From positions 434,001 to 498,000 of the forward strand of contig NZ_JAFMOF010000003.1 of assembly GCF_017349075.1 (NCBI RefSeq): a stretch of DNA of 64,000 nt, given 5' to 3'. This document shows, one piece after another, positions 34,522 to 43,354 of the stretch. The DNA is from Streptomyces triculaminicus. Its GTDB lineage: Bacteria > Actinomycetota > Actinomycetes > Streptomycetales > Streptomycetaceae. Under the pieces are notes generated by a model. That model did not search any database and was not told the origin of the DNA. It worked only from the letters and a program-made list of their open reading frames with translations. Within the stretch, counting starts at the first letter, position 1, and the number at the start of each line of letters is the position of its first letter. The translations under genes were made by a program, and so were the position numbers.

Positions 34522-35547
34522 ATGCGCATCGGAGTCCTCACCGCGGGCGGAGACTGCCCTGGCCTGAACGCTGTCATCCGTTCGGTGGTACACCGGGCGC
34601 TTGTCGGCCACGGCGACGAGGTCATCGGCTTCGAGGACGGCTTCAAGGGGCTGCTCGAAGGCCGCCACCGCAAGCTCGACCTGGACGCCGTCAGCGGCAT
34701 CCTGGCCCGCGGCGGCACCATCCTCGGCTCGTCCCGCCTGGAGCGCGCCCGGCTGCGCGAGGCGTGCGAGAGCTCCAAGGAGCTCGCCCGCGACCTCGGC
34801 ATCGACGTGCTCATCCCGATCGGCGGCGAGGGGACGCTCACCGCGTCCAAGATGCTCTCCGACGCGGGCCTGCCCGTCGTCGGCGTCCCCAAGACCATCG
34901 ACAACGACATCTCCTCCACGGACCGCACCTTCGGTTTCGACACCGCCGTGGGCGTCGCCACGGAGGCCATCGACCGCCTCAAGACCACCGCGGAGTCCCA
35001 CCAGCGGGTGATGGTCGTCGAGGTCATGGGCCGCCACGCCGGCTGGATCGCCCTGGAGTCCGGCATGGCCGGCGGCGCCCACGGCATCTGCCTGCCCGAG
35101 CGCGCCTTCGACCCGGCCGACCTGGTGAAGATGGTGGAGGAGCGCTTCGCCCGTGGCAAGAAGTTCGCCGTCATCTGCGTCGCCGAGGGCGCCCACCCCG
35201 CCGAGGGGTCCATGGACTACGCCAAGGGCGCCATAGACCAGTTCGGTCACGAGCGCTTCGCCGGCATCGGCACCAAGCTCGCCGGTGAGCTCGAGCGCCG
35301 CCTGGGCAAGGAGGCCCGCCCGGTCATCCTCGGCCATGTGCAGCGCGGCGGCACGCCCACCGCGTACGACCGCGTCCTCGCCACCCGCTTCGGCTGGCAC
35401 GCGGTCGAGGCCGCCCACCGCGGCGACTTCGGCAAGATGACCGCGCTGAAGGGCACCGACATCACGATGGTGCCGCTGGCCGACGCGGTGACCGAGCTCA
35501 AGCGCGTCCCGGAGAACCGGATGAACGAGGCGGAGTCGGTCTTCTAG
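34522..35547 (+). CDS. pfkA: 6-phosphofructokinase (ATP-dependent, actinobacterial type)
   Basis: This 341-residue enzyme starts MRIGVLTAGGDCPGLNAVIR. The nucleotide site is PIGGEGTLTAS, with glycine where pyrophosphate-dependent enzymes carry aspartate. The catalytic motif is PKTIDNDIS, with the lysine found in pyrophosphate users. This glycine-plus-lysine mix is, from memory, characteristic of the Streptomyces ATP-dependent group. It phosphorylates fructose 6-phosphate. From memory the S. coelicolor gene in this place is pfkA2. It ends at a strong terminator. Confidence 0.95.
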   Translation: MRIGVLTAGGDCPGLNAVIRSVVHRALVGHGDEVIGFEDGFKGLLEGRHRKLDLDAVSGILARGGTILGSSRLERARLREACESSKELARDLGIDVLIPIGGEGTLTASKMLSDAGLPVVGVPKTIDNDISSTDRTFGFDTAVGVATEAIDRLKTTAESHQRVMVVEVMGRHAGWIALESGMAGGAHGICLPERAFDPADLVKMVEERFARGKKFAVICVAEGAHPAEGSMDYAKGAIDQFGHERFAGIGTKLAGELERRLGKEARPVILGHVQRGGTPTAYDRVLATRFGWHAVEAAHRGDFGKMTALKGTDITMVPLADAVTELKRVPENRMNEAESVF

Positions 35548-35567
35548 CCCCTACCTTTCAGCTACGA

Positions 35568-35606
35568 CGAAAGGGCGGTGGGTCCACTGGACCCACCGCC
35601 CTTTCG
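35568..35606. terminator. Bidirectional terminator between pfkA and the ABC exporter
   Basis: A perfect 18-bp stem (arms beginning CGAAAGGGCGGTGGGTCC) with loop ACT lies between two convergent genes. On each strand the stem ends in TTTCG. Confidence 0.9.
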
Positions 35607-35630
35607 CTCACGCGCCCCACGGCGCGGGGC

Positions 35631-38177
35631 TCACTGCGCCCCGATCGCCTCCAGCGTGTCCAGCTTCGCCGCCCGGCGGGCCGGCCAGACCGCGGCCAGC
35701 ACGCCGACCGCGAGGGCCAGCAGCAGGAACACCCCGATCCGGCCCCACGGCACGACCATGGCGTACTGCGGGAAGGACGAGCGCAGCAGGTGGCCGCCTG
35801 ACCAGGCGAGGAAGACGCCGACCCCGACGCCCAGCACCGCGCCGAACATCGCGATCATCACGGACTCCAGCCGGACCATCCGCTTGACCTCGCGCCGGTC
35901 CAGGCCGATCGCGCGCAGCATCCCGATCTCCCGGGTCCGCTCGAAGACCGACATGGCCAGGGTGTTGACGACGCCGATGACGGCGATGACGACGGCCATG
36001 CCCAGCAGCCCGTACATCAGGTAGAGGATGTCGTCGATGCTGCCGGCGTCGGCGCGACGCAGGTCGTCCTGGCTCTGGACCTTGATGAGCGGGTTGCCGC
36101 CGAGCGTCTCCTTGATCTTGGCGGGCAGGTCCTTCGCCCGGGCCGGGGCGGCCTTCAGCAGCACCTGGTCGTCGCGCACCTTGTCCATGTGCGGGTTCAG
36201 GAGGGCGGGGGCGGTGAGGACCGAGCCGAGCACGTCGTTGTCCCGGTAGACGGCGACGACGCGCGGGGCGGCCTTCTTTCCGTCGTAGAAGGACATCGGC
36301 AGGGCGGCACCGGCCTTCAGGCCCCGGTCCTTGGCGAACGTCTCGGAGACCGCGACGGCGGAGGTGCCGCGGACGTCGGACAGCGAGCCGCTGACCATAC
36401 GGACGTCCGCCACCTTGGCGATGGCCGCGACATCCGTGGCCAGGGCGAGCGAGGGGTGGTCGTCCGTCCGGAAGCCGGTCGTGCGCAGCGCGACGGCCGC
36501 GTCGACGCCGGGCTGCCCGGCGAGCGTCCTGGCGATCTCGGGGGAGAGGCCCTGGTAGCTGGACGAGCTGACCTTGTAGTCGGCGGTCAGGTCCTGCGGG
36601 CCGAGCTTGGCCATGCCCCGGTCCGCCGAGACGGCGGCCACGGTCAGACCGGTGATCAGGGTGAGGCCGATCATCAGGGCGGACGCGGTGGCGGCGGTGC
36701 GGCGCGGGTTGCGCAGCGCGTTCTGACGGGCGAGCTTGCCGCTGACGGCGGAGAGCCGGATCGCGAGCCGTCCGAAGAGGTGGACGAACGGGCGGGAGAG
36801 CAGCGGGGCCAGGACGATCACGCCGGCGAGGGTGAGCGCCGAGCCGGCCATGGCGTACTGCATGCCGCTGCTGTTCTTGAACGTGGTGACGTACAGCATG
36901 GTCGCCACGCCGAGGCCGGTGAGCGCCGCGCCGAGGGAGTTGCGCAGGACGAGGCCGCGGGGGGCCGGCGCCTGGTCGACGGCGGCGAGCGCCTCGACCG
37001 GGGCGATCCGCGCGGCCTTGCGGGAGGGCAGCCAGGCGGCGAGCACGGTCACCACGACGCCGACGCCGAGGGCGGACAGTACGGCCGTCGGCGTGACGAC
37101 CAGCGGGCCGTCCGGCAGGCTCGCGCCGGTCGCGTTCAGCACCGAGCGCAGACCGGTGGCCACGCCCAGGCCCAGGACGAAGCCGACGACGGAGGCGGTC
37201 AGGCCCAGCAGGCCCGCCTCGATCAGCACCGAGCGCACCACCTGGCGCCGCGTGGCGCCGACGGCCCGCAGCAGCGCGATCTCCCGGCTGCGCTGGGCGA
37301 TGAGCATGGTGAAGGTGTTGGCGATGATGAAGACGCCGACGAAGAGGGAGATGCCGGCGAAGACCAGGAGCGTCTTGCGGATCGAGCTCGTCTGCTCGTC
37401 GATCATCTCGGACTCGGCGGCCGCGAGCTGCTTGCCGCTCTGGGCCTCGAAGGACCGCGGCAGCACCCGGCGGACGTCGGCGGTCAGCTTCTGCTGGTCG
37501 GTGCCGGGGGTCGCGGAGACGACGAGCTCGCTGAACTCGCCGGGCTTGCCGAAGAGCTTCTGCGCGGTCGCCGTGTCGAACAGGGCGAGGCTGCCGCCCG
37601 CGCTGACACGCGGGTCGTCGGTCTCGGCGATGCCGACGAGCTTCTTGGTCATCACCGGACCGTCGACGGCGAGCCGGACGGTGCCGCCGACCTTGGCGCC
37701 CGTCTTCCCGGCCGTCTTCGCGTCCAGGACGATCTCGCCCTCGGCGGCGGGGCCCCGGCCCTTGACGATCGGGTAGCGGCTGTCCTTGCCGTTCGCGCCG
37801 GGTACGTAGTTGGCGCCGGTGCTGCCCCACTCGCTGCCGGCGGGGTTGTTCCCCTTGTCCGCGATCACGGCCGCGCCGCCGACGGACGGGCGGACGGCGG
37901 CCACGCCGGGCAGGGCGCGTATGGAGTCGACGACGCGGTCGTCGAGGGGCCGCGCGGCCTCCGCCTCGGCGTCGGTGCCGGGGCGGGCACCGCCCGCGGT
38001 GACGGAGACGGCGACGTCGCCGAGGCTCTTGGACATCCGGTCGCGGAAGGCGCTGCCGACGGAGTCGCTGAAGACGAGGGTGCCGGAGACGAAGGCGGTG
38101 CCGAGGAGGACCGCGAGCGCGGTCATCATCAGCCGGGTCTTGTGCGCGAGGAGATTGCGCAAGGCGGTACGGAACAT
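35631..38177 (-). CDS. FtsX-family ABC transporter permease (MacB/LolE-like, duplicated)
   Basis: This 848-residue protein has an N-terminal membrane helix (LLAHKTRLMMTALAVLLGTAF), a large extracytoplasmic domain, three helices around 260-400 (IRKTLLVFAGISLFVGVFII), a linker, a second extracytoplasmic domain and three C-terminal helices (LMYGLLGMAVVIAVIGVVNTL). Two FtsX domains are fused, as usual in Gram-positive exporters of this type. DRREVKRMVRLESVMIA is the cytoplasmic coupling helix. With the ATPase upstream it probably releases lipids, lipoproteins or peptides. The substrate is unknown. Confidence 0.9.
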   Translation of the reverse strand: MFRTALRNLLAHKTRLMMTALAVLLGTAFVSGTLVFSDSVGSAFRDRMSKSLGDVAVSVTAGGARPGTDAEAEAARPLDDRVVDSIRALPGVAAVRPSVGGAAVIADKGNNPAGSEWGSTGANYVPGANGKDSRYPIVKGRGPAAEGEIVLDAKTAGKTGAKVGGTVRLAVDGPVMTKKLVGIAETDDPRVSAGGSLALFDTATAQKLFGKPGEFSELVVSATPGTDQQKLTADVRRVLPRSFEAQSGKQLAAAESEMIDEQTSSIRKTLLVFAGISLFVGVFIIANTFTMLIAQRSREIALLRAVGATRRQVVRSVLIEAGLLGLTASVVGFVLGLGVATGLRSVLNATGASLPDGPLVVTPTAVLSALGVGVVVTVLAAWLPSRKAARIAPVEALAAVDQAPAPRGLVLRNSLGAALTGLGVATMLYVTTFKNSSGMQYAMAGSALTLAGVIVLAPLLSRPFVHLFGRLAIRLSAVSGKLARQNALRNPRRTAATASALMIGLTLITGLTVAAVSADRGMAKLGPQDLTADYKVSSSSYQGLSPEIARTLAGQPGVDAAVALRTTGFRTDDHPSLALATDVAAIAKVADVRMVSGSLSDVRGTSAVAVSETFAKDRGLKAGAALPMSFYDGKKAAPRVVAVYRDNDVLGSVLTAPALLNPHMDKVRDDQVLLKAAPARAKDLPAKIKETLGGNPLIKVQSQDDLRRADAGSIDDILYLMYGLLGMAVVIAVIGVVNTLAMSVFERTREIGMLRAIGLDRREVKRMVRLESVMIAMFGAVLGVGVGVFLAWSGGHLLRSSFPQYAMVVPWGRIGVFLLLALAVGVLAAVWPARRAAKLDTLEAIGAQ

Positions 38178-38240
38178 GGTGAGTGGGTCAGTCCTGACGT
38201 TCGAGGCCGGCGGGGATCAGGGCGTGGATCAGGGCGCTGA

Positions 38241-39038
38241 TCAGCTCGTACGGCCCTTGGCGTCGAAGGCCTTCATGCGATCGAGGACCGCGTCGGCCGT
38301 CGGCTCGCGCATCTCGTCGACGATGCGGCCGTCGGCGAGGAAGAGGACGCGGTCGGCGTAGGAGGCGGCGACGGGGTCGTGGGTGACCATGACGATCGTC
38401 TGCTCCAGCGCCCGTACGGACTCGTGGAGGAAGCCCAGGAGTTCGGCGCCCGAGCGGGAGTCGAGGTTGCCGGTCGGCTCGTCCGCGAAGATGATCTCGG
38501 GCTTGGAGGTGAGCGCGCGGGCCACGGCCACCCGCTGCTGCTGGCCGCCCGACAGCTGGCTCGGCCGGTGCGCGAGGCGGCCGGACAGGCCGAGCGTCGT
38601 CACGATCTGCCCCAGCCACTCCTGGTCCGGCTTGCGGCCCGCGATGTCCATCGGCAGGGTGATGTTCTCCAGCGCGGTCAGGGTCGGCAGCAGGTTGAAG
38701 GCCTGGAAGACGAAGCCGACCTTGTCCCGGCGCAGCCGGGTCAGCTGCCGGTCGCCGAGCGAGCCGAGCTCGGTGTCGCCGATGAGGGTGGACCCGGAGG
38801 AGATCGAGTCCAGGCCCGCCATGCAGTGCATCAGCGTCGACTTGCCGGAGCCCGACGGCCCCATGATCGCGGTGAATTCGCCGCGCCGGAACTCCACCGA
38901 CACCGCGTCCAGGGCCGCCACACGGGTCTCACCCTGCCCGTAGACCTTGCTCAGTCCCGTGGCACGGGCGGCGACGGCGCCGCGGCCGTGGCCGGGGTGC
39001 GGGTGGGGGAGGGCATGGGCTGCGGCCGAGTGGGACAC
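38241..39038 (-). CDS. ABC transporter ATP-binding protein (MacB/LolD type)
   Basis: This 265-residue ATPase starts at GTG 39038, with GGAGGAG six bases upstream; the ATG at 39062 lies before that ribosome site. Walker A is MGPSGSGKSTLM, the signature LSGGQQQRVAVARAL and Walker B EIIFADEPTGNLDSRSG. VFQAFNLLPTLTALENI is typical of the LolD/MacB group. The His-rich N-terminus (AHALPHPHPGHG) is a short extension. It powers the permease at 35631, which begins 63 bases downstream. That gap contains two GGATCAGGGCG direct repeats. Confidence 0.92.
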   Translation of the reverse strand: MSHSAAAHALPHPHPGHGRGAVAARATGLSKVYGQGETRVAALDAVSVEFRRGEFTAIMGPSGSGKSTLMHCMAGLDSISSGSTLIGDTELGSLGDRQLTRLRRDKVGFVFQAFNLLPTLTALENITLPMDIAGRKPDQEWLGQIVTTLGLSGRLAHRPSQLSGGQQQRVAVARALTSKPEIIFADEPTGNLDSRSGAELLGFLHESVRALEQTIVMVTHDPVAASYADRVLFLADGRIVDEMREPTADAVLDRMKAFDAKGRTS

Positions 39039-39266
39039 GAGGTCTCCTCCGGGAGGGGGCACGAGGACGGAATCAACGCTTCCAATCCTCGGCGCGGCCG
39101 CCGGGCGATACGTCAGCCGTGCGGCCGGAATCCGGCGTCGGACTTTGGGTCGCCAGGGGTACGCCCGCGTAGTCCTGGAGACGGACGGCGTCCTCCTCGA
39201 GGTGCACGAAACCCGAAGGGGTGAAAGAGGCGGCGCAACGGGCTATCGGTGGTCTATGGTGCGGCT

Positions 39267-39551
39267 ATGGACACCACGACGATCCAGGTTCCACGCAAGA
39301 CCCGTGATCATCTGGCTGAGCTTGCGAAGGATCGCGGCATCACCCTCGGTCAGCTGGTCGAGGCGCTGGCCGCCGAGCAGCCGACCGCCGCGGAACGCGC
39401 CGAGCGGCTCGCCGCCGCCCGCGAGCATGTACGCACGGTGATCGGCCTCGACATCAGCGACGAGGAGTTCGATCAGGCGCCGGACATCCTCGGCAACATC
39501 TACAAGATCGCTGCAGACAAGGCCAGGGTCGCGCGGAGCGACGCCGCGTGA
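39267..39551 (+). CDS. Antitoxin of a PIN-type toxin-antitoxin pair (putative)
   Basis: This 94-residue protein begins MDTTTIQVPRKTRDHLAELAK, a ribbon-helix-helix style N-terminus (one strand then two helices) typical of VapB-like antitoxins. The C-terminal half is acidic (LDISDEEFDQAPDIL), suited to covering a basic toxin. The start codon is in the usual place before the strand. The stop overlaps the toxin GTG by four bases. It should bind its own promoter and neutralise the 39548 product. Confidence 0.75.
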   Translation: MDTTTIQVPRKTRDHLAELAKDRGITLGQLVEALAAEQPTAAERAERLAAAREHVRTVIGLDISDEEFDQAPDILGNIYKIAADKARVARSDAA

Positions 39552-39943
39552 TCATCCTCGATACCTCTGCCACGCTCGCCCTCGTGCAGGGGCACAAGAC
39601 TCTCAATCTTCTCGCGGTCAACATGACGCGCACAGGCGACCAGCTGGTCATCCCCGCGCTGTGCCTCATGCAGGCCGAAGCCGAGGACGTCGGCGCCTCG
39701 CGTCGCGCGCTCGGCTTCCCCTGCGTCACTGTCGACAATCTCGGCATGACCGCCGCCGTCAGTGTCGGCACGATGATCCGCGACGGCTACGGGGGCCCGG
39801 ACACCTGCCATGCCCTGTACTGCGCCCTCCCGCGAGCCGAATTCACCGGCATGTCGATCCTGTTGACCGGTCACGAGAGCGCCTACCCGCCCGGCGTGGT
39901 CGCCGTGGACATCGACTCGCCCGGCATGCTGGGCTTCTACTGA
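39548..39943 (+). CDS. PIN-domain-like toxin (putative VapC-type ribonuclease)
   Basis: This 131-residue protein begins MIILDTSATLALVQG. Acidic residues D5, E44 and D85 fit three of the four PIN metal ligands. At the place of the fourth aspartate I see LLTGHES, so that ligand seems absent. PIN toxins cleave tRNA or other RNA. The GTG start overlaps the antitoxin stop. It may be active with three acids or attenuated. The pair sits alone between two transporter loci, as mobile TA pairs often do. Confidence 0.7.
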   Translation: MIILDTSATLALVQGHKTLNLLAVNMTRTGDQLVIPALCLMQAEAEDVGASRRALGFPCVTVDNLGMTAAVSVGTMIRDGYGGPDTCHALYCALPRAEFTGMSILLTGHESAYPPGVVAVDIDSPGMLGFY

Positions 39944-39959
39944 CCACAGATCCCTCCGC

Positions 39960-40796
39960 TCACCCCTTGACCGCGCCGCCGAGCGCGAAGCCGCCCCCCA
40001 GGCGCCGTGCGATGAGCGCGTAGAGAAGGATCACGGGCGTGGAGTAGAGGATCGAGAAGGCCGCCAGCTGCCCGTAGGCGACCTGTCCGTAGTTTCCGAA
40101 GAAGGTGAAGATGCTGACGGACGCGGGCAGTTGGTCGGGGGTGAGCAGCAGCATGAAGGGCACGAAGAAGTTGCCCCACATCATGATGAAGCAGTAGACC
40201 GTCACCACCGCCACGCCCGGCCCCATCAGCGGCAGCACGACCCTGACCAGCGTCTGCAGCCGGCCCGCGCCGTCCGTCCAGGCCGCCTCCTCCAGCAGGA
40301 CGGGCACGCCGTCCATGAAGTTCTTCATCAGCCAGATGGCGAAGGGCAGTTGGGCGGTCGCGAGGAACAGCGCGGTGCCGTAGACGGTGTCGATGAGGTT
40401 GATCCGCACGAACAGCCCGTACACCGGCACCATGATCGCCGTGATCGGCAGGCACGTGGCGAACAGCAGCCCCAGGAGATACGGCCGGCTGAAGCGCGAG
40501 CGGTAGCGCGACAGCGGATACGCGGCGAGGGCCGCGCAGGCGATCGTCAGCAGGGTGGCCCCGCCGCAGAGCAGGAGGCTGTTGAGCATGGGGGTGAAGG
40601 TGATCTCGTCGGTCAGGACGGACGAGAAGTTCTCCGGCGTGAGGCGCGCGGGGGTCCGCACGCGAAGGCCGGCCTCCGCGTCCACGGACGACAGGACGAG
40701 CCACAGCAGCGGTACGGCGAAGGCCGCCGCGACGCCCAGCAGGGCGGCGTCGGCGGCCAGACGGTGACGGGTGCGGCGGGCGAGGAGCGGGCGCAT
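39960..40796 (-). CDS. Carbohydrate ABC transporter permease (second, MalG-type)
   Basis: This 278-residue protein starts at ATG 40796 with GGAGG four bases upstream. It has six membrane helices and the conserved EAA loop (EEAAWTDGAGRLQTLVRVVLPLM). WLMKNFMDGVPVLLEEAAW is the coupling region that contacts the ATPase. It belongs to the MalG class and needs a MalF-type partner and a sugar-binding protein. Both are found 4.3 kb upstream on the same strand (45139 and 46008). No sugar-importer ATPase is in the window, so the shared MsiK-type ATPase is likely used. Confidence 0.88.
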   Translation of the reverse strand: MRPLLARRTRHRLAADAALLGVAAAFAVPLLWLVLSSVDAEAGLRVRTPARLTPENFSSVLTDEITFTPMLNSLLLCGGATLLTIACAALAAYPLSRYRSRFSRPYLLGLLFATCLPITAIMVPVYGLFVRINLIDTVYGTALFLATAQLPFAIWLMKNFMDGVPVLLEEAAWTDGAGRLQTLVRVVLPLMGPGVAVVTVYCFIMMWGNFFVPFMLLLTPDQLPASVSIFTFFGNYGQVAYGQLAAFSILYSTPVILLYALIARRLGGGFALGGAVKG

Positions 40797-40919
40797 GGCA
40801 CCTCCGGGGCGCGGCACGGCGTGGCGTACCGCCGGCGCGGCGTCGCGCGAGCGGGCCAAGGGGAGCGTAGCGCGCGCCGGAGGTGTGCGTTACCCGGCGT
40901 CGGGGGCCGGGTGAGGCCC

Positions 40920-41342
40920 TCAGTGGGCGGGTGAGTAGATCTGCCCGGCGAAGGCAGCGACCTGGGCGTCCGGCAGGTGCCGGGCGACGTCGGCCTCGCT
41001 GATCATGCCGACCAGGCGCTTGTTCTCGATCACCGGCAGCCGGCGGATCCTGTGAATCTCCATTTCGTGCAGGACGTCGTCGACGTCGGCGTTCGCGTCG
41101 ATCCAGCGGGGCGTGCCCTCGCACAGGTCGGCCGCGGTCACCTTGTCCGGGTCGTGCCCCTTGGCCAGGCACTTCACGACGATGTCCCGGTCGGTGATGA
41201 TGCCGCACAGCCGGCCGTTGTCGTCGCTGACCGGCAGGGCGCCCACGTCGAGCAGCTGCATCACCTGGGCGGCACGGGTCAGTGTCTCCTCACGCGTGAT
41301 CCACTGCGCGCCCTCGTGCATGATGTCCTTGGCCTTGGTCAT
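40920..41342 (-). CDS. CBS-domain protein (two tandem CBS)
   Basis: This 140-residue protein starts MTKAKDIMHEGAQWI. The two CBS repeats show GALPVSDDNGRLCGIITDRDI and HRIRRLPVIENKRLVGMISEAD. CBS pairs bind adenosine nucleotides and regulate partner proteins; this stand-alone form has no attached domain. It is about 65% identical by eye to the next gene (41407), so they are a recent tandem duplication. The partner is unknown. Confidence 0.88.
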   Translation of the reverse strand: MTKAKDIMHEGAQWITREETLTRAAQVMQLLDVGALPVSDDNGRLCGIITDRDIVVKCLAKGHDPDKVTAADLCEGTPRWIDANADVDDVLHEMEIHRIRRLPVIENKRLVGMISEADVARHLPDAQVAAFAGQIYSPAH

Positions 41343-41406
41343 GATCGGCCTCCTCGGCCCTTCGTTCCGGGAAGACGGCCCGCCGGGCCGGCCGGGTGGG
41401 CGGTGG

Positions 41407-41832
41407 TCAGCGCCGGGCGTAGACCATCTCGGCGAACTCGGCTATCTGGTCGTCCGTGAGGTGCTGGGCGAGATCCGCCTCGCTGATGATGCCGACCACG
41501 CGCTTGTTCTCGACCACGGGCACCCTCTTGATGCGGTGACCCTCCATCTCGTGGAGCACCTCTTCGATGTCGGCGTTGGCGTCCACCCAGCGTGGCGTGC
41601 CCTCGCAGAGCTCGGCGGCCGTGCACTCGGCCGGCGCGCGGCCCTCGGCCACGCACTTCACCACGATGTCGCGGTCGGTGATGATGCCGCACAGCCGATC
41701 GTTGTTGTTCTCGTCGGCCACCGGCAGGGCGCCTATGTTCAGGTCGCGCATCATCTGTGCCGCGCGTTCCAGGTTGTCCGACTTGGTGAGCCAGTGGGCT
41801 CCGGGGTGCATGATCTCCTTGGCCGTGGTCAT
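41407..41832 (-). CDS. CBS-domain protein (two tandem CBS), paralogue
   Basis: This 141-residue protein starts at ATG 41832 (MTTAKEIMHPGAHWL). The CBS motifs are GALPVADENNNDRLCGIITDRD and HRIKRVPVVENKRVVGIISEAD (in parts). It shares most positions with the 40920 product and adds three residues in the first loop. The genes are 64 bases apart on the same strand and probably co-transcribed. Function is unknown. Confidence 0.88.
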   Translation of the reverse strand: MTTAKEIMHPGAHWLTKSDNLERAAQMMRDLNIGALPVADENNNDRLCGIITDRDIVVKCVAEGRAPAECTAAELCEGTPRWVDANADIEEVLHEMEGHRIKRVPVVENKRVVGIISEADLAQHLTDDQIAEFAEMVYARR

Positions 41833-42058
41833 GTGTGCCTCCTGAGTGCGTGCGATCGTGACGTGCTCTCCTGATGGCACCTCCATCGTCCCTCTCCCCG
41901 CCCCCCGGGGCGATCGGAGGACTGCTCCGTTCGGGTGACGGCCCCCATGCCCGTACGCCCAGCCCGCACCCCCGCGCGCCGGGCGCGCCCCGGCCGCCGG
42001 TGCCAGACTGAACCCGGCCGGATAAAACCGGCGGAATCCGTCGAAGGAGCACACCACC

Positions 42059-42865
42059 ATGCTCACCACCGACTTTGTCACCGGCGCTCCCAACTGGCTC
42101 GACCTCGGCACGCCCGACACGGAGGCGGCCACCGCCTTCTACGGCTCCGTCTTCGGCTGGGACCTCGAATCCGCCGGTCCCGACGCCGGGGGCTACGGCT
42201 TCTTCAAGAAGGACGGAAAGAACGTCGCCGCCCTCGGCCCCCTCAGCGAGGACGGCGCAAGCTCCGCCTGGACCGTCTACTTTCAGACCCCCGACGCCGA
42301 CGCCACCGCCAAAGCCGTCGAGAAGGGCGGCGGTGTCACCCGCGTCGCCCCCTTCGACGTCATGGAAGCCGGCCGCATGGGCTGTTTCACCGACCCCGGC
42401 GGCGCCGACTTCGCCGTCTGGCAGCCGGCAGCCGTCAAGGGCCTCGAGAAGACCTCCGACGAGGGATGCCTGTGCTGGACCGAGCTCCACGCTGGCGATC
42501 TCGCCGCCGCGAAGGCCTTCTACCGGGGCGTCTTCGGCTGGCGCTCCGCCGACCTCAAGGTTCCCGGCATGACGTACACGGTCCTGTCGACCGCGGAGGG
42601 CGACGACCAGCAGGAAGCGTCCTTCGGTGGCGTCGTCCCCCTCCTCGAGGAGACCGAGACCCCGCGCTGGATCCCCTACTTCGCCGTCGCCGACGTCGAC
42701 ACGGTCGTCCGTGCGACGCAGGGGGGCGGGGGGTCCGTGCGGGTGCCGGCCTCCGACGTCCCGGACGTCGGGCGCATGGCCTGGCTGGCCGACCCCTTCG
42801 GGGCGACGTTCGCGGTGATCAAGCCGCAGCCGCCGGTGACGCCGCCGACGGTTGTCATGGGGTGA
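42059..42865 (+). CDS. VOC-family protein with two glyoxalase-like domains
   Basis: This 268-residue protein has two related halves. The first begins GAPNWLDLGTPDTEAATAFYG and the second LCWTELHAGDLAAAKAFYRG, each followed by FGW. GRMGCFTDPGGADFAVWQP and GRMAWLADPFGATFAVIKP end the two halves. Such proteins bind metal and small ligands, and some give antibiotic resistance by sequestration; here the ligand is unknown. No partner gene is evident. Confidence 0.87.
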   Translation: MLTTDFVTGAPNWLDLGTPDTEAATAFYGSVFGWDLESAGPDAGGYGFFKKDGKNVAALGPLSEDGASSAWTVYFQTPDADATAKAVEKGGGVTRVAPFDVMEAGRMGCFTDPGGADFAVWQPAAVKGLEKTSDEGCLCWTELHAGDLAAAKAFYRGVFGWRSADLKVPGMTYTVLSTAEGDDQQEASFGGVVPLLEETETPRWIPYFAVADVDTVVRATQGGGGSVRVPASDVPDVGRMAWLADPFGATFAVIKPQPPVTPPTVVMG

Positions 42866-43072
42866 GTCCACGAGCCGGCCGCACCGGGCATCGTCACAAA
42901 CCCCGCACGCCGCAAGCGAGTTCGGCACCGCTGCCAACGAAGGGTGCAGCGCCGGTTCCGCGCTCCGGCGTGGGGGCGTGCCGCGAGGCGGGACGGACAC
43001 GACTCCTGCCCGAACCGGGCCCGACCGTAGCGTTGAACGCGCAAGCAACCTCAGGTGCGGAGGGAGCGACAG

Positions 43073-43354
43073 ATGGCAGTGATGGTGCACAGCCGTGGCG
43101 CGGGGTGGAACCCGGAGCTCTACCAGGCGACGATCGACAAGGCGATTCCGGACAGGACGAACCCGCCGGCCGGGCTGCTGGCCCATGTCGCCACGCCGGC
43201 GGGCGAGGGCGAGTGGCAGGTGGTCGACGTCTGGGAGTCGGAGGAGGCGTTCCGCGCCTTCCTGGAGAAGATCGTCATTCCGGCGGCGATGGAGCTGGGA
43301 GCGCCGCCGTTCGACTCGACGGTGTTCGAGGTCTACAACTACCTGATTCCGTAG
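43073..43354 (+). CDS. Small monooxygenase-like (ABM-fold) protein
   Basis: This 93-residue protein starts at ATG 43073, with GGAGGGAG about eight bases upstream. A central WQVVDVWESEEAFRAFLEK matches the strand-helix of dimeric alpha/beta barrels of the antibiotic biosynthesis monooxygenase type. The N-terminal VMVHSRGAGWNPELYQ and C-terminal FEVYNYLIP strands complete the fold. Function is unknown. Its 3' end overlaps the convergent 43339 gene by 16 bases. Confidence 0.72.
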   Translation: MAVMVHSRGAGWNPELYQATIDKAIPDRTNPPAGLLAHVATPAGEGEWQVVDVWESEEAFRAFLEKIVIPAAMELGAPPFDSTVFEVYNYLIP

